58,194 nt of DNA from the NCBI GenBank assembly GCA_027066365.1, contig JAMONV010000002.1, forward strand, positions 1 through 58,194, written 5' to 3'. Shown here piece by piece: positions 28,745 through 37,723 of this stretch (position 1 is the first letter of the stretch; each line of letters opens with the position of its first letter). Source of the DNA: Flavobacteriales bacterium. Its GTDB lineage: Bacteria > Bacteroidota > Bacteroidia > Flavobacteriales > Flavobacteriaceae. The translations under genes were made by a program, and so were the position numbers. Under the pieces are notes generated by a model that saw nothing but the letters and a program-made list of their open reading frames with translations, made no database searches and was not told the origin of the DNA.

Positions 28745-29982
28745 TCCAAATCGTATTGTTTTATTTTTCGGTAGAGAGTTCGTTCCGAGATACCGAGTTC
28801 CAGGGCGGCGGGTTTCCGTCGTCCGTTGTGTTTTTGAAGGGCTTTTTTAATGAGTTCGCGTTCGTTATCCTCGATGCGCAGCGAGGGTTCTTCAACGATT
28901 ACGGCTGTTTGTGATTGTTCGTTATTATGGGGAACAATTAAGGTGGATTGTTCGTCCACTTGTATTTCCTGTGATTTTTCGTCGGTTGAGGGATTGTATG
29001 TATCATACACGGCGGGAGGTTGTGCCGTGGCTTGGGGTAATGCGGCCGGATGGCGTTGCATCAATTCCGATGTAACGGTTTTAAGTTTATCGATTTCTTT
29101 TTTCATTTCAAACAAGAGCTTGAAAATAAGTTCCCGGTCTTTTCCGAAGTCATAGCGTGCCTTTTCTCCACTGATGATTCCGGGCAGATTTTGTTGGTAG
29201 AGCGGCAAATATTTTTTCAGGATTTCGGGGGTAATACGGCGGCTTTCTTCGAGAATTGAAATTTGTTCGGTAATATTGCGTAATTCACGGATATTTCCCG
29301 GCCAATAATAACGTTTAATCATTTCTTGTGCTTCGGGGGTCAAGCGCACGGGCGGAACGTGATATTTATCCGCAAAGTCGGCGGCGAATTTTCGAAAAAG
29401 CAAAACGATATCGTCGCCGCGTTCGCGCAAGGGCGGCAAAGGAATTTCCACCGTATTGAGCCGGTAATAGAGGTCTTCGCGGAATTTGCCTTCTTCCACG
29501 AGGCGCCGCAAATCGCGGTTGGTGGCGGCAATGATACGGACATCCGTTTTTTCCACTTTGGAAGAACCGACTTTAATGAATTCTCCGCTTTCGAGCACGC
29601 GCAGCAGACGCACTTGGGTGGTAAGCGGCAACTCGCCTACTTCATCAAGAAAAAGGGTTCCTCCGTTGGCTACTTCAAAATAACCTTTACGCGTACTAAC
29701 GGCACCGGTGAAGGCACCTTTTTCGTGTCCGAAAAGTTCGCTGTCGATGGTGCCTTCGGGGATGGCACCGCAGTTGATGGCAAAATAGGGTCCGTGTTTT
29801 CGCTTTGAAAAATGATGAATGATTTTCGGGATGTGTTCTTTTCCCGTTCCGCTTTCGCCGGATATGAGCACGGTGATATCGGTAGGTGCCACACGAACAG
29901 CTCGCCGGATAGCCATATCGAGCTTGGGGTCGATTCCTATAATTCCGAAACGTTGTTTGATACTTTGAATGTCAATGGACAT
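28741..29982 (-). CDS. Sigma-54-dependent transcriptional activator (no receiver domain)
   Basis: Bacterial enhancer-binding protein of 413 residues. It has an AAA+ core (about 15-240) with Walker A SGESGTGKEHIP, the sigma-54 contact loop ELFGHEKGAFTGA, Walker B GGTLFLDEVGEL and an R-finger region. A low-complexity linker (about 300-365) follows, then a C-terminal Fis-type HTH (KPAALELGISERTLYRKIKQYDLE). No N-terminal response-regulator or ligand domain is present, so activity may be constitutive or controlled by partners. A sigma-54 promoter is visible in the same window at 37571. Confidence 0.95.
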   Translation of the reverse strand: MSIDIQSIKQRFGIIGIDPKLDMAIRRAVRVAPTDITVLISGESGTGKEHIPKIIHHFSKRKHGPYFAINCGAIPEGTIDSELFGHEKGAFTGAVSTRKGYFEVANGGTLFLDEVGELPLTTQVRLLRVLESGEFIKVGSSKVEKTDVRIIAATNRDLRRLVEEGKFREDLYYRLNTVEIPLPPLRERGDDIVLLFRKFAADFADKYHVPPVRLTPEAQEMIKRYYWPGNIRELRNITEQISILEESRRITPEILKKYLPLYQQNLPGIISGEKARYDFGKDRELIFKLLFEMKKEIDKLKTVTSELMQRHPAALPQATAQPPAVYDTYNPSTDEKSQEIQVDEQSTLIVPHNNEQSQTAVIVEEPSLRIEDNERELIKKALQKHNGRRKPAALELGISERTLYRKIKQYDLE

Positions 29983-31450
29983 GAGATTGTTTGTTTTTTG
30001 TATTGAAGGGTGTTTCCATTAATTCACCGAAAAGGGTTGCGCCTGTGCTTCCCGTGATTTTGACTTGCACGAAGTCGCCGGGTTTTTCGTTGCCGGTTTT
30101 GGGGAAAATGACCACGGCGTTTTGTAAATTTCTTCCTTTCCATTCCAGAACGGACTTCTTGGAAGGGCCTTCGATAAGCACTTCGTGAATTTGTCCATGA
30201 TACGAAGTCATTCGTTCTTTGGCGTGTTTTTGTTGAAGGGCGATAATTTCATTTAATCGCCGGATTTTAATTCCTCTCGGGATATCGTCTTTATATCGTC
30301 GCGCGGCCAAGGTGCCGGGTCGTTCCGAATAGGCAAACATGAATCCAAAATCGAATTTGACGGTTTCCATCAGCGAAAGTGTTTCACGATGGTCTTCTTC
30401 GGTTTCGCCGGGGAAACCGGCAATGACGTCGTGCGATAAGGCGACATCCGGCAATCGTTTGCGAATTTCTTCAATAAGCGCAAGATATTCTTCCCTTGTA
30501 TATTGCCGGTTCATCCGCTTGAGGATGCGGTTACTTCCCGACTGAAAGGGTAAATGAATATAACGTCCGATATTGGGATATTTAGCCATGACGTCGATCA
30601 CGTCCAGGGTCATATCTTGTGGATTGGAAGTTGTAAATCGAATGCGCATTTGAGGGAAACGTTGGGCTACCGCTTCCAAAAGATTCGCGAATCGCACGGC
30701 ATTTCGGCGGACTTTTTCGGGTTGTTTGGCAAAATCTTTTTTGGGTCCTCCGCCATACCATAAATAACTGTCCACATTTTGGCCGAGCAAGGTTACTTCT
30801 TTGAATCCTTGACTTTGTAAATTTTCGATTTCGTTCAGAATGGTTTCGGGATTGCGGCTTCGTTCCCTTCCGCGCGTAAAAGGAACTACGCAGAAAGAAC
30901 ACATGTTATCGCAACCACGGGTAATGCTGACAAAGGCGGAAATGCCATTGGAATTAATGCGTACAGGTTCTATGTCGTCATAAGTTTCTTCGAGGCTCAG
31001 CAAGACATTAACGGCTTTTTGTCCGTCGGATAAATCTTTGACCATAACCGGCAAATCACGGTAGGCATCGGGGCCGGCGACCAGATCGACGAGTTTTTCT
31101 TCTTCGAGAATTTTTTCTTTAAGCCGTTCGGCCATACAACCGATCAATCCCACCTTCATGTCGGGTTTGATTCGCTTAAGCCCTTTAAAGTGTTTGAGTC
31201 GATTACGAACGGTTTGTTCGGCTTTATCCCGAACAGCACAGGTATTAACCAAAATCAAATCGGCCGATTCGACTTTTTCGGTAATATGATATCCTTGTCC
31301 TTCGAGTATGGAAGCGACAATTTCGGAGTCATTAGCATTCATTTGACAACCATAGGTTTCGATATAGACTTTCTTTATTCCCGGCCGACGATTGCGTTCT
31401 TTGACGGGAATTCCCTCAAAAGCATGAGCGTTTTTGCTAAATTTATTCAT
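29972..31450 (-). CDS. miaB: tRNA-2-methylthio-N6-dimethylallyladenosine synthase
   Basis: Radical-SAM methylthiotransferase that modifies A37 of tRNAs already isopentenylated by MiaA, which is encoded at 35.0 kb. From ATG 31450 the protein has 492 residues. It has an N-terminal UPF0004 domain with ETYGCQMNANDSEIV, the radical-SAM TRGCDNMCSFCVVPFTRGRERSR (CxxxCxxC) near residue 150 and a C-terminal TRAM domain. It heads the operon miaB / sigma-54 activator / lptE / TPR / secG, in which every junction overlaps or is within 8 nt. Confidence 0.97.
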   Translation of the reverse strand: MNKFSKNAHAFEGIPVKERNRRPGIKKVYIETYGCQMNANDSEIVASILEGQGYHITEKVESADLILVNTCAVRDKAEQTVRNRLKHFKGLKRIKPDMKVGLIGCMAERLKEKILEEEKLVDLVAGPDAYRDLPVMVKDLSDGQKAVNVLLSLEETYDDIEPVRINSNGISAFVSITRGCDNMCSFCVVPFTRGRERSRNPETILNEIENLQSQGFKEVTLLGQNVDSYLWYGGGPKKDFAKQPEKVRRNAVRFANLLEAVAQRFPQMRIRFTTSNPQDMTLDVIDVMAKYPNIGRYIHLPFQSGSNRILKRMNRQYTREEYLALIEEIRKRLPDVALSHDVIAGFPGETEEDHRETLSLMETVKFDFGFMFAYSERPGTLAARRYKDDIPRGIKIRRLNEIIALQQKHAKERMTSYHGQIHEVLIEGPSKKSVLEWKGRNLQNAVVIFPKTGNEKPGDFVQVKITGSTGATLFGELMETPFNTKNKQSHVH

Positions 31451-31561
31451 ACGGCAAAGATAGGAATTAATCGGAGGGTGACAAAATGGCATTAGAGCTG
31501 ATATTTCATTTCATTGGAAAATGGAGCGTTTGAAATACGCACAAAAGCATTAAAACAATTA

Positions 31562-31594
31562 TTGGTCAAATTCCGAAATTTTCGATTAATTTTG
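31562..31594 (+). promoter_or_regulatory. Possible promoter of udk
   Basis: TTG (31562-31564) and TAATTTTG (31587-31594) fit the two promoter elements, though the 22-nt spacer is slightly long. Transcription would begin about 12 nt before the udk ATG. Confidence 0.4.
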
Positions 31595-31612
31595 TAAAAA
31601 GAAATCTGCATT

Positions 31613-32233
31613 ATGTTTATAATCGGTATAGCCGGCGGAACGGGCAGCGGTAAGACCACAGTAGTCAATAAAATCATGCGACAGTTGGATTCCGATGATG
31701 TGGGTGTGATTTATCAGGATTCTTATTATAAGGACTTAAGTCATTTGCCAATTGAGGAACGAGCCAATTACAATTTTGATCACCCGCGCGCATTGGATTT
31801 CGATTTGCTCTATGATCATTTGATTCATCTCAAGCGAGGCGAAGTGATTGAACAACCTGTGTATTCGTTTATTCACCACAACCGGACGCAGGATACGGTG
31901 CTTACGCATCCCAAGAAGGTTATGATCGTGGAGGGGATTTTGGTGTTTACGGATAAACGATTGCGTGATTTGTTCGATCTGAAAATCTATGTGCATGCCG
32001 ATTCGGACGAACGTTTAATCCGGCGTATCCGTCGAGATATTTTGGAACGGGGAAGAACTTTGGAATCGGTGTTGAGCAAATATCAAACGGTAGTAAAACC
32101 GATGCACGAACAATTTGTGGAACCGACCAAAACATATGCGGATATTATTATTCCCAATGACCGCCGAAACGAAACGGCTATCGAAGTGATTAAAAGTGTG
32201 ATTAAAAATACGCTTAAACCTTCCGTCCATTAA
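31613..32233 (+). CDS. udk: Uridine kinase
   Basis: Phosphorylates uridine and cytidine in pyrimidine salvage. The 206-residue protein has P-loop GIAGGTGSGKTTVV at residues 4-17, YQDSYYKD near 36, the NFDHPRALDFDLL segment and RRIRRDILERGR near 140. Length and motifs are normal. Confidence 0.96.
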   Translation: MFIIGIAGGTGSGKTTVVNKIMRQLDSDDVGVIYQDSYYKDLSHLPIEERANYNFDHPRALDFDLLYDHLIHLKRGEVIEQPVYSFIHHNRTQDTVLTHPKKVMIVEGILVFTDKRLRDLFDLKIYVHADSDERLIRRIRRDILERGRTLESVLSKYQTVVKPMHEQFVEPTKTYADIIIPNDRRNETAIEVIKSVIKNTLKPSVH

Positions 32234-32288
32234 AACGGTTGTTAGTCATATAACGTTTATTTTTTCGCGCCATTTTTGGAAATTTTTA

Positions 32289-32537
32289 ATGGTGCTCGGG
32301 GTGGTATGGTTGTTTTTTTTTGATGACGATTCGGTATTGTATCAATTGAAATTAAATAAACGTATCGAGAATAAAATAAGGGAAAACAAGGCATTGAAAG
32401 AAGAAATCAATCGCATCAAATCGGATTTGCAAAAAATCGACAATCCCGTTTATTTGGAAAAATATGCACGGGAGGAATTATGGTTACGTAAAGCCAATGA
32501 AGACATATATTTAATCGATGAACCGAAAAATGAATGA
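32289..32537 (+). CDS. FtsB/DivIC-family septum-formation initiator
   Basis: An 82-residue bitopic protein with a short N-terminal membrane helix (VLGVVWLFFF). A coiled coil follows (about 25-58), then the conserved NPVYLEKYAREELWLRKANEDIYLI that marks FtsB/DivIC. It belongs to the divisome core with FtsL and FtsQ. It overlaps the start of the mutase gene by 8 nt. Confidence 0.9.
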   Translation: MVLGVVWLFFFDDDSVLYQLKLNKRIENKIRENKALKEEINRIKSDLQKIDNPVYLEKYAREELWLRKANEDIYLIDEPKNE

Positions 32538-33846
32538 ACATAAGGGTTTGTTTGAGGACTTTTCGCCGGTGACGGCCAAAGCATGGAAGCAGAAAATTCA
32601 ATTTGACCTGAAAGGGGGCGATTATCAGGAATTGATTACACATACTTTGGAAGGTATCGATATCAAACCGTTTTATCATTCCGATGATTTTGAGCGATTG
32701 GATTTTGACGCCGGAAAACACAATTTCGAAGGGGTTTTGGTCTTGGAGAGAATTCCTTCGGAACCGGAAACGATGGAAATTTTAAAAGGGGTGGAAAAAA
32801 TACGAATTAGAGCCGCCATTGAGAAAATTCCGGATTATTTATGGCAAAACGAAAACATTATCTTGGAACCGGGTGTATATTTTTTACCGGAACCGCCTTC
32901 TTTTTCATTTAAAGCTACGGTTTCGGTCAATCCGTTGACGCATTTGGCGCTGAGAGGGATTTGGCAAAAGGATGAAAAAACGGATTGGAGACTTTTTTCA
33001 CAATGGTTGAATGCCGAAGAGACGGTGTATGCAGAAGCGGACGCTTCGATTTATCAGAATGCAGGTGCCAATATCGTGCAACAGTTGGCCTATACTTTAT
33101 CGCAAATTTTGTATTTGAAGAAAAAATTCGGCGATGAGATTACGGGTCGAATCAGGGTGAAATGGGCTGTCGGTTATCATTATTTTTTCGAGATAGCCAA
33201 GTTTAAAGCATTCCGATATTTGTTTTCATTGCTTACGGGAGATAAAGAAGCGGGGAAGCGAATAGTTTTATATGCGCAGCCTTCGTTTAGGAATAAAACG
33301 CGTCCGGATGCCTATGTGAATATGCTACGGTCGGGTATGGAAGTGATGGCGGCCGTATTGGGCGGTGTCGATCAGGCGGGAAATTTTGCTTACGATTTTA
33401 TTTATAACGATAATAATCCGGCGGCGGAACGTTGGGCGAGGAATCAATTGGCGATTTTGCGCGAAGAAGCCCTGTTAGGACGGTTAGACATGGTGGAAGG
33501 CGCTTATTATCCCGAAACCGTAGCCGTTCAATTGGCCGGCAAGGCATTGGATTTAATCAAGCAATTGGAAGCGGGCGGCGGATATGTCAAAAAATTATAT
33601 GACGGAACCATTCAACGGAAAATCGCCCAAATGGCGGAGAAGGAACAAGCGCTTTTTGACGAAGGAAAACTGGTGTTGACCGGAACTAATAAATATCCTT
33701 CGGATGAAATGAAATTACCCGGAGAAAAACGCCGTTTAAATCCCGTGAAAAAAGGAGAAAAAACAATTATACGACCCATCGTTCTCAAGCGTCTTTCGGA
33801 GCGCTTGGAACGGCAATGGAAGAAAAGAGAAAGAACGCTAAAATAA
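32530..33846 (+). CDS. mutA: Methylmalonyl-CoA mutase small (beta) subunit
   Basis: Non-catalytic partner of the B12-dependent enzyme that interconverts methylmalonyl-CoA and succinyl-CoA. From ATG 32530 it has 438 residues, the short Bacteroidota form without the C-terminal cobalamin-binding domain. Supporting segments are PVTAKAWKQKIQFDLKGGDY, a YKTPEG-like substitute HSDDFERLDF, and SIYQNAGANIVQQLAYTL followed by AYVNMLRSGMEVMAAVLGGVD and NQLAILREEALLGRLDMVEGAYYPE. The large subunit gene mutB, which usually follows, is replaced here by a DnaQ-like gene. Confidence 0.9.
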   Translation: MNEHKGLFEDFSPVTAKAWKQKIQFDLKGGDYQELITHTLEGIDIKPFYHSDDFERLDFDAGKHNFEGVLVLERIPSEPETMEILKGVEKIRIRAAIEKIPDYLWQNENIILEPGVYFLPEPPSFSFKATVSVNPLTHLALRGIWQKDEKTDWRLFSQWLNAEETVYAEADASIYQNAGANIVQQLAYTLSQILYLKKKFGDEITGRIRVKWAVGYHYFFEIAKFKAFRYLFSLLTGDKEAGKRIVLYAQPSFRNKTRPDAYVNMLRSGMEVMAAVLGGVDQAGNFAYDFIYNDNNPAAERWARNQLAILREEALLGRLDMVEGAYYPETVAVQLAGKALDLIKQLEAGGGYVKKLYDGTIQRKIAQMAEKEQALFDEGKLVLTGTNKYPSDEMKLPGEKRRLNPVKKGEKTIIRPIVLKRLSERLERQWKKRERTLK

Positions 33847-33853
33847 GGAGAGA

Positions 33854-34960
33854 ATGAAATTTGCGGTAGTGGATATCGAAGGTACGGACGGTAATATGTC
33901 CATCAGCCGTATTATGGAAATTGCAGTTTATGTTTTTGACGGAAACGAAATTACGGATTCTTTTTCCACTTTGGTCAATCCGGGTGTGAGTCCCAATATT
34001 TACGTGCAAAGACTAACGGGAATAGGTCCCAAAAAGCTCAAGCAAGCGCCTAAATTTTATGAAATCGCAAAACGCATCGTAACGATGACCGAAGGGACCG
34101 TTTTCACTGCGCACAATGCACCGTATGACTACGGTATGCTGCGCAAAGAATTTAAGCGACTGGGATATGATTATCGCATACCGGTATTGGATACGTTTGA
34201 ATTGGCCAAAAAACTTTTGCCCGATTTATCGTCTCACGGATTGGATAATTTGTTGAAAAGTCTTCATATTCCCATAACCGACCGACACCGGGCATACGGA
34301 GATGCGTTGGCTACGGTGGAATTGCTTAAAATTTTACTTGAAAAAGATCCCACGGGTGAAATTGTCGAAAAACATATCAAGCGATATGACAATTGGTCGC
34401 AGGTCACACTCATGCGTCCGTCATTGATTAAGATGATAAAACGCTTGCCCGAAGAACAAGGGCTTTTGAAAATTTTCGACGGCCAAAATCGTTTGTTGTA
34501 CATCAGCTATGCCGGAGATATCCGGCGCAAAGCGGAAAAATTACTGGCCCGGCATTCCATGCGAAGCGAGCAATTGCGCGAACAATTGAAAGCTCTGGTG
34601 GCAGAACCGATTGAATCTTACGTTGCGGCACAAATAAAAGCCAAATGGTTGAAGAGAAAACTTAACCCGCCCTTTTCGCCCTATAAAAAATGCCATTTTT
34701 ATGAACGTTTGCCGTTTAAAAACGCCTTGTTTTTGCATACCGGAAAAAACAGCCAATCGCGGAGTTTTTATTTGGTCAAAAACGGCGCTTTGGAAGGTTT
34801 TGGCTTTGCTTCCTTGAATATTCAATTAAGCGATTACAGATCCTTGAAAAACCGGATGATTCGATTATATAACTGTCCTTGTGCACGAAAAATTATTGCC
34901 GATAAATTGAAATCCGGTGCATATTTCGACATCATTTCACCCTATCCCATAAATGGATAA
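33854..34960 (+). CDS. DnaQ-type 3'-5' exonuclease with a GIY-YIG-like C-terminal region
   Basis: A 368-residue protein. Residues 1-175 are a DEDDh exonuclease with VVDIEGT (catalytic Asp7/Glu9), AHNAPYDYGML and HRAYGDALATVELL. Residues 195-270 resemble a GIY-YIG fold (LLKIFDGQNRLLYISYAGDIRRKAEKLL), but the GIY and YIG positions are weak (LLY, ISYAG). This resembles the DnaQ-Cho/UvrC-like fusions of other bacteria. The last 100 residues are unassigned. Probable DNA repair or proofreading role. It overlaps miaA by 8 nt. Confidence 0.82.
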   Translation: MKFAVVDIEGTDGNMSISRIMEIAVYVFDGNEITDSFSTLVNPGVSPNIYVQRLTGIGPKKLKQAPKFYEIAKRIVTMTEGTVFTAHNAPYDYGMLRKEFKRLGYDYRIPVLDTFELAKKLLPDLSSHGLDNLLKSLHIPITDRHRAYGDALATVELLKILLEKDPTGEIVEKHIKRYDNWSQVTLMRPSLIKMIKRLPEEQGLLKIFDGQNRLLYISYAGDIRRKAEKLLARHSMRSEQLREQLKALVAEPIESYVAAQIKAKWLKRKLNPPFSPYKKCHFYERLPFKNALFLHTGKNSQSRSFYLVKNGALEGFGFASLNIQLSDYRSLKNRMIRLYNCPCARKIIADKLKSGAYFDIISPYPING

Positions 34961-35870
34961 ACCGCTATTGATTAATATTACGGGCCCTACCGCTTCGGGG
35001 AAAACGGCATTGGCCATTACATTGGCCGGTCGGTTAAATACGGAAATTATATCGGCGGATTCACGTCAAGTTTACCGCGAGATGAAAATCGGAACGGCTT
35101 TCCCTTCGGATGAAGAGTTAAAGCGTGTACGGCACCATTTATTAGGCCATAAGTCCGTTCGGGATAAATATAACGTAAAAGATTTCGAACGTGAAGCACT
35201 GGAAATTATCAGCCATTTGTCACGCACCAACGATTTTATTGTAATGACAGGGGGAACGGGTTTGTACTTCAATGCGGTAAATTACGGTTTGGACGATATT
35301 CCCGATATACCGCCGGTAATTCGATTGGCATTGAAAAATCAATGGGAGCGCGAAGGATTGGCTTCATTGTTGGAAGAATTGGCGTTGAGAGATCCGGAAT
35401 ATTTCAAGCAAGTGGACAAACAAAATCCGGTTAGAGTGCTACGCGCACTTGAAATTATCCGGCATACGGGCAAGCCTTTCAGTTCGTTCAGAACGGGTCA
35501 ACGGAAGGAACGCTTTTTTGATACGATTTGGTTCGGATTGGATTGGCCGCGCACCTTGTTATATGAACGCATTAACCGGCGCGTGGACGGAATGATAGCG
35601 AAAGGTTTAGAATCGGAAGCAAGAGCATTATATCCGTATCGTCATTTGCAAGCGCTACAAACCGTGGGGTATCGCGAATGGTTCGGTTATTTTGAAGGAA
35701 AAATGAGCAAAGAAAAAACGATAGAAGAAATCAAAAAGAATACGCGCCGCTACGCCAAGCGCCAATGGACATGGTTTCGTAGAAATAAAGAAATCCATTG
35801 GTTGGACGGTCAAAAGAATCCCGAAACATTAACGGATGAAATCATTCGTATTATAGAAGAAAAACCCTAA
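34953..35870 (+). CDS. miaA: tRNA dimethylallyltransferase
   Basis: Adds an isopentenyl group to A37 of tRNAs reading UNN codons, the substrate for MiaB. The 305-residue enzyme has P-loop ITGPTASGKTALAITLA at 9-25, SADSRQVYREMKIGTA near 39, the dimethylallyl-binding TGGTGLYFNA near 100 and QTVGYREWFGYFEG near 232. It is the last gene of the udk-to-miaA run and ends 3 nt from the convergent nadE stop. Confidence 0.97.
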   Translation: MDKPLLINITGPTASGKTALAITLAGRLNTEIISADSRQVYREMKIGTAFPSDEELKRVRHHLLGHKSVRDKYNVKDFEREALEIISHLSRTNDFIVMTGGTGLYFNAVNYGLDDIPDIPPVIRLALKNQWEREGLASLLEELALRDPEYFKQVDKQNPVRVLRALEIIRHTGKPFSSFRTGQRKERFFDTIWFGLDWPRTLLYERINRRVDGMIAKGLESEARALYPYRHLQALQTVGYREWFGYFEGKMSKEKTIEEIKKNTRRYAKRQWTWFRRNKEIHWLDGQKNPETLTDEIIRIIEEKP

Positions 35871-35873
35871 GAA

Positions 35874-37511
35874 TCATTCTAAATATTTGGCAACGATAGG
35901 CATACGTCTTCCCATACCGAAGGCTTTGGGGCTGACACGCAGCACGGGTGCGGTTTGATAGCGTTTAAATTCATTCCGGTTAACCATTTTCAGGACACGG
36001 CGCACCAAAGACGCATTATAACCGGCATCGATAATTTCGGCGGGGCTTTTGCGCTGTTCGATATACAGTTTCAATATGGGATCGAGTATGTCATAGGGCG
36101 GAAGTGTATCGGTGTCTTTTTGGCCGGGGCGCAACTCCGCCGAAGGAGGTTTGTCGATAATATTTTGCGGAATAATTTCCTTTTTGCGGTTGATATATCG
36201 TGCGAGTTCATACACTTCGGTTTTATATAAATCCCCAAGCACGGAAAGACCGCCGGTCAAATCTCCGTAGAGTGTCCCGTAGCCTACTGCCAGTTCGCTT
36301 TTGTTGCTGGTATTGAGCAAAACATAACCGAATTTGTTGGCAAATGCCATAAGATAAATCATACGAATGCGGGGCTGGATGTTTTCTTCGGTGACATCGT
36401 CGGGCAAGCCGTTGAAAAAGGGTTGAAGTTCGGACAAAATACGGGCAAAGGGATTGGTAATGGAAACGATTTGATGCCTAATACCGAGATTTTTAGCCAA
36501 GGCAACGGCATCTGCAACGGAGCGTTCGGAGGAATAAAGCGACGGCATGAGCAAAGCCAATACGTTTTCTTGCCCTAGCGCTTCGGTGGCCAGAACGGCG
36601 GTTACCGCACTGTCTAAACCGCCCGAAAGTCCCAAGATGGTTTTTTTCAATCCGATTTTGCCGAAATAGTCGCGAATACCCGTAATAAGTGCTTGACGAA
36701 TCAAAGGGATTTTCGGTTTCGGCCGTTCACTGTCTTTAACTGCGCGGTTGAATTGTTCCGTGTCAAAAACTTCGAAATATTCACGGAAAAAAGGAAGTTC
36801 CGTTCGTATAATACCCCGGTTATCCATCACAAGCGATCCGCCGTCGAAAATCAGATCGGTTTGTGCGCCGGCATAATTGACGTATACGATCGGAATTCCG
36901 TATGCTTTCACGTTGGCTTTCAAAACCTTAATACGTTCTTTGGCATGTTGATAATCAAAAGGAGAAGCGGACAAATTGATGATGAGGGTCGGATTTTCCT
37001 TCATGAGTTTGTCCATGGGATTGACGGTGTAAAGGGGATTTTCGTTGCCGAGATTCCATAAATCTTCGCAAACGGTGACGGCTAATCTTTGGTCTTTAAA
37101 TGCAACGGTATGCCAAGCACGAGCCGGTTCGAAATAACGTGCTTCGTCGAAAATATCATAGGTGGGCAGCAAGGTTTTATATTGCCTGAAAATTTCTTTA
37201 CCATTATATAGTAATACGGCGGCATTAAACAAATCCTTTCCTTCGATTTCAGGATTTATGACGGGTAATCCCACTAAAATTCCGATTTTTTCGGATAAAG
37301 GTTTCAGCTGTTCCAAGGTATCGGCGGATTTTTCGATAAAATCCTCAAATTCAAGGAAATCACGAGGAGGGTAGCCGGTGACGGTAAGTTCCGGGAAAAC
37401 AATCAAATCGGCGTTTGCATCAAGGGCTTTATTGACGAACGATTTGATTTTCAATAAGTTATTCTCAAAATCACCGATAGTTACATTAATTTGGGCTAAT
37501 GCTATTTTCAT
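35874..37511 (-). CDS. nadE: Glutamine-dependent NAD+ synthetase
   Basis: Last step of NAD synthesis, amidating deamido-NAD with glutamine nitrogen. The 545-residue protein has an N-terminal nitrilase-type glutaminase (1-260) with the Glu-Lys-Cys triad visible at VFPELTVTGYPPRD, QYKTLLPTYD and AVTVCEDLW. The C-terminal synthetase has the PP-loop LGLSGGLDSAVTAVLA near residue 290 and KSELAVGYGTLYGDLTGG. Length and motifs are normal. Confidence 0.97.
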   Translation of the reverse strand: MKIALAQINVTIGDFENNLLKIKSFVNKALDANADLIVFPELTVTGYPPRDFLEFEDFIEKSADTLEQLKPLSEKIGILVGLPVINPEIEGKDLFNAAVLLYNGKEIFRQYKTLLPTYDIFDEARYFEPARAWHTVAFKDQRLAVTVCEDLWNLGNENPLYTVNPMDKLMKENPTLIINLSASPFDYQHAKERIKVLKANVKAYGIPIVYVNYAGAQTDLIFDGGSLVMDNRGIIRTELPFFREYFEVFDTEQFNRAVKDSERPKPKIPLIRQALITGIRDYFGKIGLKKTILGLSGGLDSAVTAVLATEALGQENVLALLMPSLYSSERSVADAVALAKNLGIRHQIVSITNPFARILSELQPFFNGLPDDVTEENIQPRIRMIYLMAFANKFGYVLLNTSNKSELAVGYGTLYGDLTGGLSVLGDLYKTEVYELARYINRKKEIIPQNIIDKPPSAELRPGQKDTDTLPPYDILDPILKLYIEQRKSPAEIIDAGYNASLVRRVLKMVNRNEFKRYQTAPVLRVSPKAFGMGRRMPIVAKYLE

Positions 37512-37570
37512 TTCTCCGTATTATGAAAAAACAAATTTCGGCAAAAAATCGATGTGATAAAACCGGAATT

Positions 37571-37586
37571 TGGCATGGTAATTGCA
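37571..37586 (+). promoter_or_regulatory. Sigma-54 (RpoN) promoter
   Basis: TGGCATG at 37571-37577 and TTGCA at 37582-37586 match the -24/-12 consensus. The invariant GG (37572-37573) and GC (37584-37585) are separated by exactly 10 nt. Transcription on the plus strand would start near 37597. A sigma-54 activator is encoded in the same window. Confidence 0.72.
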
Positions 37587-37596
37587 TGTTGTTAAA

Positions 37597-37682
37597 TGCT
37601 ACTATTTTAGTGGGGGTTCTTTTCATAATTGAGTTATTTTGTTTTTTTGGGTTGTAAGCGGGCGCAAGTCGTCCGCTTTTTC
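37597..37682 (+). ncRNA. Candidate small RNA transcribed from the sigma-54 promoter
   Basis: About 85 nt lie between the predicted start of the sigma-54 transcript and a terminator hairpin. No open frame longer than a few codons is present on the plus strand, and the next gene has its own -7-like element. Start and end are approximate. It could instead be a regulated leader of the downstream peptidase gene. Confidence 0.45.
37656..37681 (+). terminator. Terminator hairpin between nadE and the C69-type peptidase gene
   Basis: Stem 37656-37664 with 37670-37678, nine pairs including one G-U, loop of five bases, followed by a T tract. No protein gene on the plus strand ends before it, which is why a small RNA is proposed. 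Confidence 0.65.
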
Positions 37683-37702
37683 CTTTATTAATAAGGAATG
37701 AA

Positions 37703-37710
37703 TATTTTTG
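37703..37710 (+). promoter_or_regulatory. Possible -7 element (TATTTTTG) for the C69-type peptidase gene
   Basis: TATTTTTG lies 14 nt before the ATG at 37724, giving a very short leader. No good -33 TTG is seen. Confidence 0.35.
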
Positions 37711-37723
37711 CTAAAAATTTTTC

